A stretch of 64,000 nt of DNA from Stutzerimonas stutzeri KOS6 (lineage in GTDB: Bacteria > Pseudomonadota > Gammaproteobacteria > Pseudomonadales > Pseudomonadaceae), in NCBI RefSeq assembly GCF_000307775.2, contig NZ_KK020676.1, positions 933,487 to 997,486 of the forward strand, in the 5' to 3' direction. A program made the translations under genes and the position numbers. The notes beneath the pieces are model-generated. The model was given only the letters and a program-made list of their open reading frames with translations. It searched no databases and had not been told where the DNA came from. This document shows positions 1 through 10,165 of the stretch, in pieces (positions within the stretch are counted from its first letter, which is position 1; the number at the start of each line of letters is the position of its first letter).

Positions 1-71
1 CCAACGGCTCTCGGTACTGCTGGAAAAGCCTCTACACTCGAAACGTCTTGCCATTTACGGAGTACCACCCG

Positions 72-497
72 ATGACCCTTTCGCCTTTCCATCTCGCCAT
101 TCCCGTGTACGACCTGGCCGCCGCCCGTGCCTTCTACGGCGAAACGTTCGGCTGTGCCGAAGGCCGCAGCAGCGATCACTGGGTGGATTTCGACTTCTTC
201 GGCCACCAGCTGGTGATTCACGAGGCGCCGAAGATGGCGCATCAGGAAGCGGCACACAGCAACCCGGTGGACGGCCATGACGTGCCGGTGCCGCACTTCG
301 GCGTGGTGCTCGGCTGGGAGGCGTGGGAGGCGCTGGCCGAGCGGCTGAAATCGCGCGGCACAGGTTTCGTCATCGAGCCCTATGTGCGCTTCCAGGGCCA
401 GGTCGGCGAGCAGGCCACCATGTTCCTGCTCGACCCCTGTGGCAACGCCCTGGAATTCAAGGCGTTCAAGGACATCGGCCAGCTGTTCGCCAAGTGA
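72..497 (+). CDS. VOC (glyoxalase/dioxygenase-like) family protein
   Basis: A 141-residue single-domain protein of the vicinal oxygen chelate fold. The opening [19 protein letters not shown] is the usual first beta-alpha unit with a candidate metal His, and the end [14 protein letters not shown] is the typical closing strand with its Glu. Substrate cannot be told from sequence; such proteins include glyoxalases, extradiol dioxygenases and resistance proteins. An ATG eight codons upstream (position 48) is also in frame. I prefer 72 because GGAG lies about nine bases before it and homologues usually begin close to the first strand. It runs convergently toward the carbonic anhydrase-like gene with only a few bases between the two stops. 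Confidence 0.8.
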   Translation: MTLSPFHLAIPVYDLAAARAFYGETFGCAEGRSSDHWVDFDFFGHQLVIHEAPKMAHQEAAHSNPVDGHDVPVPHFGVVLGWEAWEALAERLKSRGTGFVIEPYVRFQGQVGEQATMFLLDPCGNALEFKAFKDIGQLFAK

Positions 498-503
498 GCC
501 GGA

Positions 504-1040
504 TCAGCCGCGCTCGGCGAGGTGCTGGTCCTTGAGCTTGACGTAGTTGCCGGCGGTGTAGCTGAAGAAGCTGCGTTCCTTGTCGGTCAGCGGGCGCGCC
601 TGCTTCACCGGGCTGCCGACGTAGAGGTAGCCCGATTCCAGGGTCTTGCCCGGCGGCACCAGGCTGCCGGCGCCGATGATCACCTCATCCTCGACCACCA
701 CGCCGTCCATGACGATCGAGCCCATGCCCACCAGGATGCGGCTGCCCAGGGTGCAGCCGTGCAGGGTGACCTTGTGCCCGACAGTGACCTCGTCGCCGAT
801 GGTCAGCGGGAAGCCGTCCGGGTTGTACGGCCCGGCGTGGGTGATGTGCAACACGCTGCCGTCCTGGATGCTCGAACGTGCGCCGATGCGGATGCGGTGC
901 ATGTCGCCGCGGATCACCGTCAGCGGCCAGACCGAGCTGTCGGCGCCGATTTCCACATCGCCGATGACCACGGCGGAGTCATCGACGAACGCGCGCTCGC
1001 CCAGTTTCGGAGTGCTGTTTTGGTAGCTGCGTATCGCCAC
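504..1040 (-). CDS. Gamma-class carbonic anhydrase-like hexapeptide repeat protein (YrdA/PaaY type)
   Basis: A 178-residue left-handed beta-helix protein with regular hexapeptide repeats (I-G-A/D-x-x motifs such as VVIGDVEIGADSSVW). The metal-ligand histidines of gamma carbonic anhydrases are visible in HITHAG and in GHKVTLHGC. The fold and ligands support Zn-dependent trimers. Activity as a carbonic anhydrase is family inference, since many YrdA/PaaY members have unknown or thioesterase-like roles. It is divergent from prlC, as I recall for the P. aeruginosa pair PA0066/PA0067. The 225 bases between the two starts must hold both promoters; I could not pick convincing boxes there. Confidence 0.85.
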   Translation of the reverse strand: MAIRSYQNSTPKLGERAFVDDSAVVIGDVEIGADSSVWPLTVIRGDMHRIRIGARSSIQDGSVLHITHAGPYNPDGFPLTIGDEVTVGHKVTLHGCTLGSRILVGMGSIVMDGVVVEDEVIIGAGSLVPPGKTLESGYLYVGSPVKQARPLTDKERSFFSYTAGNYVKLKDQHLAERG

Positions 1041-1265
1041 GATAGAAACCTCTTTGGCTGCGTGAAGGGTCGATTGTAATTAAGATGACCGGCATTGCCG
1101 CTGCGGAACAGGGCTGAGCAGCATGCCGCCTGCCGTGGTCAGAGTAACAACCGGCCGACCGGCGTTGAAAAACCTCGACAGCGCGTCCATCTAGGACATC
1201 TGCCTGCCACTTCCGGCCTCGCTCTTGCGAGCGGCCTGCAATCCTCTTCGTCACAAGGTGCCCCC

Positions 1266-3317
1266 GTGAGCGCGAACAATCCCCTGCTGCAAGACTTCGA
1301 CCTGCCACCCTATTCCGAAATCCGTCCGGAGCACGTCGAGCCGGCCATCGACAGCATCCTCGGTGACAACCGCGTGGCGCTCCAGGAGCTGCTCAGCCGC
1401 CCGGCCGAGAGCCTTGACTGGCAGACCCTGGTGGTCGGGCTGGACGAGCTGAACGATCGCCTCGCCCGCGCCTGGGGCCCGGTCGGCCATCTCAACTCCG
1501 TGTGCAACAGCCCGGAACTGCGTACAGCCTATGAGGCCTGCCTGCCCAAACTGTCGGCTTATTACACCGAACTGGGGCAGAACCGCGAGCTGTTCGAGGC
1601 CTATCAGGCACTGGCCGCGAGCCCCGCGGCGGCTGGCTTCGAGGTGGCGCAGAAGACCATCCTCGAGCATTCGTTGCGCGACTTCCGGCTGTCCGGCATC
1701 GACCTGCCACCGGTCGAGCAGCAGCGCTTCGGCGCGATCCAGATGAAGCTCGCCGAACTCGGCAGCAAGTTTTCCAACCAGCTGCTGGACGCGACCCAGG
1801 CCTGGACCCGGCACATCACCGACGACAGCCTGCTGGCCGGCATCACCGATTCGGCCAAGGCGCAGATGGCCGAGGCAGCCAAGGCCAAGGGCCTCGATGG
1901 CTGGCTGATCAGCCTGGAATTCCCGAGCTACTACGCGGTGATGACCTACGCCGACAATCGCGACCTGCGCGAGGAGGTCTACACCGCCTACTGCACCCGC
2001 GCCTCGGACCAGGGCCCGAATGGCGGGCAGTTCGACAACGGTCCGGTGATGGCCGAGATCCTCGAGCTGCGCCACGAGCTGGCCGGCCTGCTCGGCTACG
2101 GCAACTTCGCCGAGCTGTCGCTGGCGACCAAGATGGCCGAGTCCACCGAGCAGGTACTGAGCTTCCTGCGCGACCTGGCGGTGCGCAGCAAGCCGTTCGC
2201 CGAGCGCGACCTGGCCGAACTGCGCGCCTTCGCCGCCGAACAGGGCCTGGACGACCTGCAGAGCTGGGACCTCGGCTACTACGCCGAGAAACTGCGCCAG
2301 CAGCGCTACAGCCTGAACCAGGAAGAGCTGCGCGCCTACTTCCCGATCGACAAGGTGCTCTCCGGGCTGTTCAGCATCGTCCAGCGTCTGTATGGCATCG
2401 AGATCCACGAGCTGGAAGGCTTCGACGGTTGGCATCCGGACGTGCGCCTGTTCGAAATCAGCGAGAACGGCGAGCATGTCGGGCGCTTCTTCTTCGATCT
2501 CTATGCGCGACCGAACAAGCGCGGCGGCGCCTGGATGGACGGTGCCCGCGACAAGCGCCGCACCGCTGACGGCACGCTGCAGACGCCGGTGGCCAACCTG
2601 GTCTGCAACTTCACCCCGCCGGTGGGCGAGCGCCCGGCGCTGCTGACCCACGACGAGGTCACCACCCTGTTCCACGAATTCGGCCACGGCCTGCACCACC
2701 TGCTGACCCAGGTCGAGCACGCCGGTGCCTCGGGCATCAACGGCGTGGCCTGGGATGCCGTGGAACTGCCGAGCCAGTTCATGGAGAACTGGTGCTGGGA
2801 CCCCGAGGGCCTGGCGCACATCTCCGGCCACTACCAGACCGGCGAGCGCCTGCCGCAGGACAAGCTGGACATGATGCTGGCGGCGAAGAACTTCCAGTCC
2901 GGCATGATGATGGCGCGCCAGCTGGAGTTCTCGCTGTTCGACTTCGAGCTGCACGCCACCCACGGCGACGGTCGCAGCGTGCTGCAGGTGCTCGAACACA
3001 TCCGTGACGAGGTCTCGGTGATGCGCCCGCCGGCCTACAACCGCTTCCCCAACAGCTTCGCGCACATCTTCGCCGGCGGTTACGCGGCCGGTTACTACAG
3101 CTACAAGTGGGCCGAGGTGCTGTCATCCGACGCCTTCTCGCGCTTCGAGGAAGAAGGCGTGTTCAATGCCGAGACCGGCCGCGCCTTCCGCGAGGCGATC
3201 CTGGCGCGTGGCGGCTCGCAGGAGCCGATGGTACTGTTCGTCGATTTCCGAGGCCGCGAGCCGTCCATCGACGCCCTGCTGCGCCACCTCGGGCTGGTAG
3301 CGGAGGCCGCGGCATGA
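1266..3317 (+). CDS. prlC: Oligopeptidase A (M3 family zinc metallopeptidase)
   Basis: A cytoplasmic zinc endopeptidase that degrades short peptides, including cleaved signal peptides. The M3 active-site motif HEFGH is at residues 470-474, inside TTLFHEFGHGLHHLL, with the downstream conserved E and GYAAGYYSYKWAEVL region of the family. I chose the GTG start at 1266 (VSANNPLLQDFDLPPY), giving 683 residues, the usual PrlC length. The frame is open upstream to an ATG at 1095, but that extra 57-residue stretch does not look like a PrlC N-terminus. Its stop overlaps the next gene by four bases, so the two are probably co-transcribed. Confidence 0.95.
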   Translation: MSANNPLLQDFDLPPYSEIRPEHVEPAIDSILGDNRVALQELLSRPAESLDWQTLVVGLDELNDRLARAWGPVGHLNSVCNSPELRTAYEACLPKLSAYYTELGQNRELFEAYQALAASPAAAGFEVAQKTILEHSLRDFRLSGIDLPPVEQQRFGAIQMKLAELGSKFSNQLLDATQAWTRHITDDSLLAGITDSAKAQMAEAAKAKGLDGWLISLEFPSYYAVMTYADNRDLREEVYTAYCTRASDQGPNGGQFDNGPVMAEILELRHELAGLLGYGNFAELSLATKMAESTEQVLSFLRDLAVRSKPFAERDLAELRAFAAEQGLDDLQSWDLGYYAEKLRQQRYSLNQEELRAYFPIDKVLSGLFSIVQRLYGIEIHELEGFDGWHPDVRLFEISENGEHVGRFFFDLYARPNKRGGAWMDGARDKRRTADGTLQTPVANLVCNFTPPVGERPALLTHDEVTTLFHEFGHGLHHLLTQVEHAGASGINGVAWDAVELPSQFMENWCWDPEGLAHISGHYQTGERLPQDKLDMMLAAKNFQSGMMMARQLEFSLFDFELHATHGDGRSVLQVLEHIRDEVSVMRPPAYNRFPNSFAHIFAGGYAAGYYSYKWAEVLSSDAFSRFEEEGVFNAETGRAFREAILARGGSQEPMVLFVDFRGREPSIDALLRHLGLVAEAAA

Positions 3318-3592
3318 GCAACGAAGTATCCCGTGTCACCACCAAGCGCTTCATCGCCGGGGCCGTATGCCCGGCGTGCAGCGGCAGCGACTGCATCAAG
3401 ATGTGGGACGTCGACGGTGTGCCGCACCGCGAATGCATCGACTGCGGCTATGCCGACACCCTCAACGCCCAGGGCCAGTCGGTGCCGATGGAGCTCGGCA
3501 CGCGCGTGAACAAGGCGCAGTCCAAGCCGGCCAACCCACAGGTGCAGTCGGTGCAGTTCTTCCCCAATCCGAAACTGAAAAAGCCGGAGTAA
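3314..3592 (+). CDS. yheV: YheV-like putative zinc ribbon protein
   Basis: A 92-residue protein whose ATG overlaps the prlC TGA (ATGA). Two cysteine pairs, CPAC near residue 18 and CIDC near residue 42, form a compact zinc ribbon. The C-terminal third is polar and ends VQFFPNPKLKKPE, characteristic of the YheV/DUF2387 family, which I recall occurring right after prlC in pseudomonads. Function is unknown; translational coupling to prlC suggests joint expression. It is followed by a repeat-rich non-coding stretch rather than another gene of the operon. Confidence 0.85.
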   Translation: MSNEVSRVTTKRFIAGAVCPACSGSDCIKMWDVDGVPHRECIDCGYADTLNAQGQSVPMELGTRVNKAQSKPANPQVQSVQFFPNPKLKKPE

Positions 3593-3635
3593 GCACTGTT
3601 CTGCGGCGATCTGGCGGCATAACTGGCTGCTGCAC

Positions 3636-3957
3636 AGGTTAGGCGTGCACAGACTGCCTTGACTTTGCTGGGCGGCCCGCCTCGGGGCGAGGCTTTTGAG
3701 CTCGATGGTTGCTGCGGAGCCCATCAGCCGTCGATCTGCGGCGACGTAGGTTGGCTTGAGGCGCGCAGCGCCGGAGCCCAACATTGCACGCCCATTCTGG
3801 CGCGATGCTCCGCTCGTTGGGCTTCGCTGCGCTCAACCTGTACGCATCGCCGCGAGGGCGCGCCTCCCACAGGTTCGGGGCGTGCAGACTGCTTTGGCTT
3901 GGTGGGAGGCCCGCCCTCGGGGCGATGCTTTTGAGCTTCTGGCTGCTGTGGGGCCTT
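3636..3957. repeat. Cluster of REP/BIME-like palindromic repeats
   Basis: This non-coding stretch between the yheV and acyltransferase stops is made of repeated units. A segment beginning at 3636 (aggttaggcgtgcacagactg...) recurs, diverged, from 3871 (aggttcggggcgtgcagactg...), each running through gcccgcc-ctcggggcga and on to ttttgagct. Within 3846-3926 two arms, atcgccgcgagggcgcgcc and gcccgccctcggggcgat, form an inverted pair around a short spacer. The same composite element lies in the opposite orientation at 15903-15978. Between the direct copies is a different imperfect inverted pair (GTAGGTTGG...GAGCCCAAC at about 3746-3781 and GTTGGGCTTCGCTGCGCTCAACC at about 3818-3840). No gene is seen. 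Confidence 0.75.
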
Positions 3958-5028
3958 TCAGCCCCCCACCTTCGGTGACGCCCGTCCCGGCTGCGGCGTG
4001 CGGGCGAACAGGCGCTTGAGTTTCATCGCCGGCGCCTCGATCAGGTGCCAGGACAATGCGGCGAGGATCAGCGTCGGCACGAAGGCGATCAGCGCGAGCC
4101 CGGCCACGCCGACCTGCGGGCCGAACAGGTGGATCGTCAGCTGCTGGAACGGGAAGGCGTAAATGTACAGGCCGTAGGAAAAATCGCCGTACTTGCCGAA
4201 GCGCGAGATCCACGGCAGCGGCGCATAGGCCAGGTAGAGCACCAGATACGGCAGCGCAAGGAAGTACACCAGCGGACCGATGTCGGTGCGGAAGGTCGCC
4301 ACCAGCGCGACGAACAGCAGCGCGGCGATCCAGCCACGCCAGGGGATGTCGTCGCGGTAGAGGAACAGCGCCGAGCCGCTGTAGTAGAGCAGGCCCAGCT
4401 TGAAGATGTTCTTGATGAAGTAGGATTCGATGCCGAGCTTGCCCAGTAGCCAGAAATGCCCGACGGCGAGCACGGCGATAGGCAGGAAGATCAGCCGGCG
4501 CTTGAGGAAACCGGTCAGCCCCAGAATCATTACGCCGATGTACATCAGCACTTCCAGCGGCAGGGTCCACAGCGAGCCGTTGACCACATCGGCATAGATG
4601 TTTTCGGTGAACACGCCGGGCAACTCGTAGCGGGTCACCAGCAGGATGTTCTGTAGGTAGGTCCAGGTGCCGTCGGCCGCCAGGTATCGGCCGAGATCGA
4701 ACTGTGTGACCAGCGGTCCGATGACGAAGGCCGAGAGCAATACCGCAACGATCAGCGCCGGGAAGATGCGCAGCGCGCGTTTGATCAGGAAGCTCTTCGG
4801 GCTGCTGCTGGCCAGCCACGACGAGGCAATCAGGTAGCCGCTCATGACGAAGAAGATGCCAACGGCAATCGAGCCGCCTTTTTCGTAGCCGGTCAGCAGC
4901 GACAGCGGTTCGTCTTCGCGGCGGCCGACCAGGGGGTAGCAGTGGGCGAACAGCACCAGCGCAGCGGCGAAGAAGCGAAGGAAATCGAAATTGTTTTCCC
5001 GGGTATGGAAGGAACCGGTGGGATGCAT
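3958..5028 (-). CDS. Acyltransferase family 3 (OafA/YrhL-like) membrane protein
   Basis: A 356-residue polytopic inner-membrane protein of the acyltransferase-3 superfamily, which acetylates or otherwise acylates cell-surface sugars. It begins ENNFDFLRFFAAALVLFAHCYPLVG. The R in FLRF and the H in FAHCYP are the conserved family residues, and FFVMSGYLI is the next hallmark. About ten hydrophobic segments follow. I chose ATG 5028 because CAGGAGCAGCTC precedes it; the frame is open further upstream but without membrane-protein character. It sits alone on the minus strand between yheV and the radical SAM gene, two genes I recall as adjacent in P. aeruginosa, so it looks like an accessory insertion. 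Its 3' end touches the repeat cluster. The acylated substrate is unknown. Confidence 0.85.
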   Translation of the reverse strand: MHPTGSFHTRENNFDFLRFFAAALVLFAHCYPLVGRREDEPLSLLTGYEKGGSIAVGIFFVMSGYLIASSWLASSSPKSFLIKRALRIFPALIVAVLLSAFVIGPLVTQFDLGRYLAADGTWTYLQNILLVTRYELPGVFTENIYADVVNGSLWTLPLEVLMYIGVMILGLTGFLKRRLIFLPIAVLAVGHFWLLGKLGIESYFIKNIFKLGLLYYSGSALFLYRDDIPWRGWIAALLFVALVATFRTDIGPLVYFLALPYLVLYLAYAPLPWISRFGKYGDFSYGLYIYAFPFQQLTIHLFGPQVGVAGLALIAFVPTLILAALSWHLIEAPAMKLKRLFARTPQPGRASPKVGG

Positions 5029-5338
5029 GAGCTGCTCCTGACTGACGGCAGTGATTTGGGAACGGGAAGGCGCCGCAGATAGGGCGCCCATGCCGGTACT
5101 GCCGGATCGGGTGCCGACGGGCAGTCCGATCATCCCTGTCGTTTGCCGGCGGGTTCCGTCGACAGGCAGGCGCTCACGGTGCGATCGCTGCCTGATGAGC
5201 CCCTTTTGTCCGAAACGCAGCCCAAATGTTCCCCGGCCATCCGACGGGTGGTGACAGCGACCATCGATCAGCCGCGCTGGCATCCGGTCGGGCAGGCGAT
5301 TACTGTATGCATGAACAGTAATAGCGGCGGCGACCATC

Positions 5339-6403
5339 ATGACGTTCACCATGCCGACTCCACGCGGCCGCGGCACCGCGATCAATCCCGACAACCGCTT
5401 TGCGCCAATGCGCAGCGAGGCCTATGACGATGGCTGGGAACAGGATGTACCGCCGACCCGTGCCACCGAGGTGCGCCGGGAGATCGCCAAGTCGGTACTG
5501 ACCCGCAACCAGTCGCCGGACGTGGGGTTCGATCGCTCGGTCAACCCCTACCGCGGCTGCGAGCACGGCTGCATCTACTGCTTCGCGCGGCCCACTCACG
5601 CCTACTGGGACCTCTCGCCCGGCATCGATTTCGAGACGAGACTGATCGCCAAGACCAACCTGGCCGAGCGCCTGGAAGCCGAGCTCTCCAAGCCGGGCTA
5701 TGTGCCGCAGCCCATCGCGCTGGGCGTGAACACCGACGCCTACCAGCCGCTGGAGCGTGAACAGCGACTGACGCGCCAGGCACTGGAGATCCTGCTGCGT
5801 TTCAGGCATCCGGTGCACATCATCACCAAGGGCTCGCTGGTGCTGCGCGATCTCGATCTGCTGGTGCCTTTGGCCGAGCAGCGGCTGGTCAGCGTCTCGG
5901 TCAGCCTGACCACGCTGGACGACGAGCTCAAGCGCATCATGGAACCGCGCGCAGCTTCGCCGACGGCACGTCTGCGGGTATTGCGTACCCTGCACGACGC
6001 TGGCGTACCGGTCAGCGTGATGTGCGCGCCGATGATCCCGATGATCAACGACATGGAGCTCGAACGCCTGCTGGAAGCGGCGCGCGAGGCCGGTGCGCGC
6101 TCGGCCGGCTACGTGCTGCTGCGCCTGCCGCACGAAGTCGCCGGGCTGTTCGAGGGCTGGCTGCAGGAACACTTCCCGCAGCGCGCCACCCATGTCATGA
6201 GCCTGGTGCGCCAGTCGCGCGGCGGCAAGGATTACGACGGCCGCTTCGGCAGCCGCATGCGCGGCGAAGGCCAGTTCGCCCAACTGCTCGCCCAGCGCTT
6301 CCAACTGGCCTGCAAGCGCCTGGGCTACAACCGGCGCGACCAGAACTACGGTCTGGATTGCAGCATTTTCGCGCCGCCCGGGCAGCAGCTGAGCCTGATC
6401 TGA
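5339..6403 (+). CDS. PA0069-family radical SAM protein (SplB-like)
   Basis: A 354-residue radical SAM enzyme. The iron-sulfur motif CEHGCIYC (CxxxCxxC), about 80 residues in, lies in NPYRGCEHGCIYCFARP, typical of the SplB-like/Rv2578c group. The substrate is not known; resemblance to spore photoproduct lyase does not prove a repair role. The start MTFTMPTPRGRG is the usual N-terminus. It is divergent from the acyltransferase gene. Its stop is followed at once by a GGTGGGCT-type palindrome, which may mark the end of the transcript. Confidence 0.85.
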   Translation: MTFTMPTPRGRGTAINPDNRFAPMRSEAYDDGWEQDVPPTRATEVRREIAKSVLTRNQSPDVGFDRSVNPYRGCEHGCIYCFARPTHAYWDLSPGIDFETRLIAKTNLAERLEAELSKPGYVPQPIALGVNTDAYQPLEREQRLTRQALEILLRFRHPVHIITKGSLVLRDLDLLVPLAEQRLVSVSVSLTTLDDELKRIMEPRAASPTARLRVLRTLHDAGVPVSVMCAPMIPMINDMELERLLEAAREAGARSAGYVLLRLPHEVAGLFEGWLQEHFPQRATHVMSLVRQSRGGKDYDGRFGSRMRGEGQFAQLLAQRFQLACKRLGYNRRDQNYGLDCSIFAPPGQQLSLI

Positions 6404-6415
6404 CAACAACACTTT

Positions 6416-6514
6416 GGTGGGCTGAAGCCCACCCTACGGGCGTGTGCCTGCCAACGCGTCGCCAGCCGTGGGGTGGGCTTCCACGTAAGGTGGATGACGC
6501 TTCACCCATCCACC
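6416..6514. repeat. Intergenic palindromes of the GGTGGGCT and GGTGGATG type
   Basis: GGTGGGCT-GA-AGCCCACC at 6416-6433 is a near-perfect hairpin followed by CTACGGG. A second stem, GGTGGATG (6489-6496) with CATCCACC (6507-6514), has a ten-base loop. The first is the same unit as the two copies at 10047-10104. Such short palindromes are common between genes of P. stutzeri-like genomes and may act as transcript ends or as REP elements; the sequence shows only the palindromes. Confidence 0.7.
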
Positions 6515-6654
6515 GCAGCGCAGCACGCACCGCGAGCTATGCCGCTCGGTAACACGGACCCGTCGGTCGTCGCGCCCATCCGGCCAGCGAACCCGCGGCG
6601 GAACTATCCCCCACCCCGTTGCACCAATCCCTGTATCCCCGCACCGGAGGCATC

Positions 6655-6918
6655 GTGGACTGGATCGATTTGCTGCAATGGCCGGCCATGGTGGTCACGG
6701 TACTGGCCGCCTGGCTCATCGGCTCGCTGAATCCGGCCCGCCGCACGCTGGGATTCTGCTGTTTCCTGCTGAGCAACCTGCTCTGGGTGATCTGGGGCTG
6801 GCAGGCCCAGGCCTGGGCGCTGATCACCCTGCAGGTGTGCCTGGCGCTGATGAACCTGCGCGGGGTGAAGAAGAACGATGCCCCCGCACGACCCGAGCCA
6901 GACACGCCCCGCGCTTGA
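6655..6918 (+). CDS. Small integral membrane protein, function unknown
   Basis: An 87-residue protein with about three hydrophobic segments: MVVTVLAAWLIGSL, LGFCCFLLSNLLWVIWGW and WALITLQVCLALMNLRG. It ends in a charged tail (KKNDAPARPEPDTP). The GTG at 6655 is preferred over the in-frame ATG at 6619 because GGAGG lies five to nine bases before it. The three-helix pattern and the NLLWVIWGWQAQAWAL stretch recall small PnuC-like or semiSWEET-sized proteins, but I cannot assign it. It lies just upstream of the cox promoter, on the same strand. Confidence 0.65.
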   Translation: MDWIDLLQWPAMVVTVLAAWLIGSLNPARRTLGFCCFLLSNLLWVIWGWQAQAWALITLQVCLALMNLRGVKKNDAPARPEPDTPRA

Positions 6919-6919
6919 A

Positions 6920-6947
6920 TTGCCAGAGTGGGATCGCTGTCTATACT
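6920..6947 (+). promoter_or_regulatory. Candidate sigma-70 promoter of the cox cluster
   Basis: TTGCCA at 6920-6925 and TATACT at 6942-6947 are separated by 16 bases, a good match to the housekeeping promoter. Transcription would begin near 6954, about 195 bases before coxB, leaving a long untranslated leader. AAGGGGAA just before the coxB ATG is its ribosome binding site. Judged from sequence only. Confidence 0.5.
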
Positions 6948-7149
6948 CCGAATCGTAGGCGTACCTGATTGAGTTCCGACTGCGCGTGCAAGCGCCCATG
7001 TCGCCATCGAACATTTCGCTGGCAGCGTTGGGCAGAATCGGACCGATCGAAAACGTAGCTGGCATGACGGGAATGGTTTCCCGGCCAGCCGATTTTCGGC
7101 GGTGCGATGGCGGTCGGCGGGATAACAAGAATCATAAGGGGAACCCGCA

Positions 7150-8283
7150 ATGTCTCGACATCCATGCATCTGGATGGGGCTTGGGCTTTCGGCATTATTT
7201 GGCCAGGCTCAGGCGGCCTGGGACGTGAACATGCGCTCCGGCGCCACCGACGTCAGCCGTTCGGTGTTCGACCTGCACATGACGATCTTCTGGATCTGCG
7301 TGGTCATCGGCGTGCTGGTGTTCGGCGTGATGATCTGGTCGATGGTCGCCCACCGCCGCTCCAGGCGTCAGCACTCAGCCAACTTTCACGAGAACACCCG
7401 CGTCGAGGTGCTCTGGACGGTCATCCCGCTGCTGATCCTGGTGGGCATGGCGGTGCCGGCGACGCGCACGCTGATCCACATCTACGACTCCAGCGAGTCC
7501 GATGTGGACGTGCAGATCACCGGCTACCAGTGGAAATGGCACTACAAGTACCTGGGCGAGGACGTGGAGTTCTTCAGCAACCTCACCACGCCGCGCGACC
7601 AGATCAACAACCAGGCACCCAAGGGTGAGCATTACCTGCTGGAAGTCGATGAGCCGCTGGTGATCCCGGCCGGCGCCAAGGTGCGCTTTCTGATCACCTC
7701 GGCGGACGTCATCCATTCCTGGTGGGTGCCGGACCTGGCAGTGAAGAAGGACGCCATCCCCGGCTTCATCAACGAGTCCTGGACCCGCGTCGAGGCGCCC
7801 GGCATCTACCGCGGCCAATGCACCGAGCTGTGTGGCAAGGACCACGGCTTCATGCCGGTGGTGGTGGAGGTCAAGTCCCGCGAGGACTACGCCACCTGGC
7901 TCGGCGAGAAGAAGGCCGAGGCCGCCAAGCTGGCCGAGCTGACCAGCAAGGAATGGACACTGGACGAGCTCACGGCCCGCGGCGAGAAGGTCTACCAGAC
8001 CAACTGCAGCTCTTGTCACCAGGCATCGGGTGAAGGGCTGCCGCCGATGTTCCCGGCACTCAAGGGCTCGGCCATCACCACCAGCGACGTCGAGGCGCAC
8101 ATCGAGATCGTCGTCAACGGCAAGCCGGGCACCGCCATGGCGGCCTTCGGCAAGCAGCTGTCGGAAGTCGATCTGGCCGCGGTCATCACCTACGAGCGCA
8201 ACGCCTGGGGCAACGAGACCGGCGAAATGGTCACGCCGAAAGACGTGCTCGACTTCAAACAGGCCGAAGAAGCCACCCAGTAA
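7150..8283 (+). CDS. coxB: Cytochrome c oxidase subunit II with fused cytochrome c domain
   Basis: A 377-residue exported subunit of a caa3-type oxidase. A signal peptide ends near residue 22 (FGQAQA-AWDV). Two membrane helices follow, then the periplasmic cupredoxin domain that holds the binuclear CuA centre: C224 and C228 in GQCTELCGKDHGFMP with the following His and Met. The C-terminal extension is a class I cytochrome c with heme site CSSCH at residues 286-290 and a later Met-containing segment. That fusion defines the caa3 form, which takes electrons from a cytochrome c pool and passes them to subunit I. First gene of the oxidase cluster; coxA begins 12 bases after its stop. Confidence 0.97.
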   Translation: MSRHPCIWMGLGLSALFGQAQAAWDVNMRSGATDVSRSVFDLHMTIFWICVVIGVLVFGVMIWSMVAHRRSRRQHSANFHENTRVEVLWTVIPLLILVGMAVPATRTLIHIYDSSESDVDVQITGYQWKWHYKYLGEDVEFFSNLTTPRDQINNQAPKGEHYLLEVDEPLVIPAGAKVRFLITSADVIHSWWVPDLAVKKDAIPGFINESWTRVEAPGIYRGQCTELCGKDHGFMPVVVEVKSREDYATWLGEKKAEAAKLAELTSKEWTLDELTARGEKVYQTNCSSCHQASGEGLPPMFPALKGSAITTSDVEAHIEIVVNGKPGTAMAAFGKQLSEVDLAAVITYERNAWGNETGEMVTPKDVLDFKQAEEATQ

Positions 8284-8295
8284 GAGGATTCGGTG

Positions 8296-9933
<1,638 letters not shown>

Positions 9934-10046
9934 GCAGCGGGCCTGATCGGTATGTGCCGATCCTGCAGCCTGTACCGGCCCCGGTTAGCCGCCTGGGCCG
10001 GGCAGGGCTTAGCTTGCGCCAATCCGCATGGCCGGACCTTGGTGGC

Positions 10047-10104
10047 GGTGGGCTGAAGCCCACCCTACGGGGTTTGTGGCTGCCTGGGTGGGCTTCAGCC
10101 CACC
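10047..10104. repeat. Pair of inverted GGTGGGCT palindromes inside the cox operon
   Basis: GGTGGGCTGAAGCCCACC at 10047-10064 and its reverse-complement form GGTGGGCTTCAGCCCACC at 10087-10104 lie 22 bases apart. Each is a self-complementary hairpin, and as a pair they can form a larger cruciform. The first is followed by CTACGG as in the copy at 6416. They occupy the 232-base gap between coxA and cox11, so any transcript covering the whole cluster must carry them. Confidence 0.8.
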
Positions 10105-10165
10105 AGATCGCGGTAGTTGCTCACCAAATCACAGGCGCCCCGTTCGCCTGCCAAGGAGGCTTGCC

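Noticed and set aside
2669-2684. TGTTCCACG in prlC as a parS half site
   Set aside because: The second half (AATTCGG) does not match, and the bases encode the catalytic HEFGH motif.
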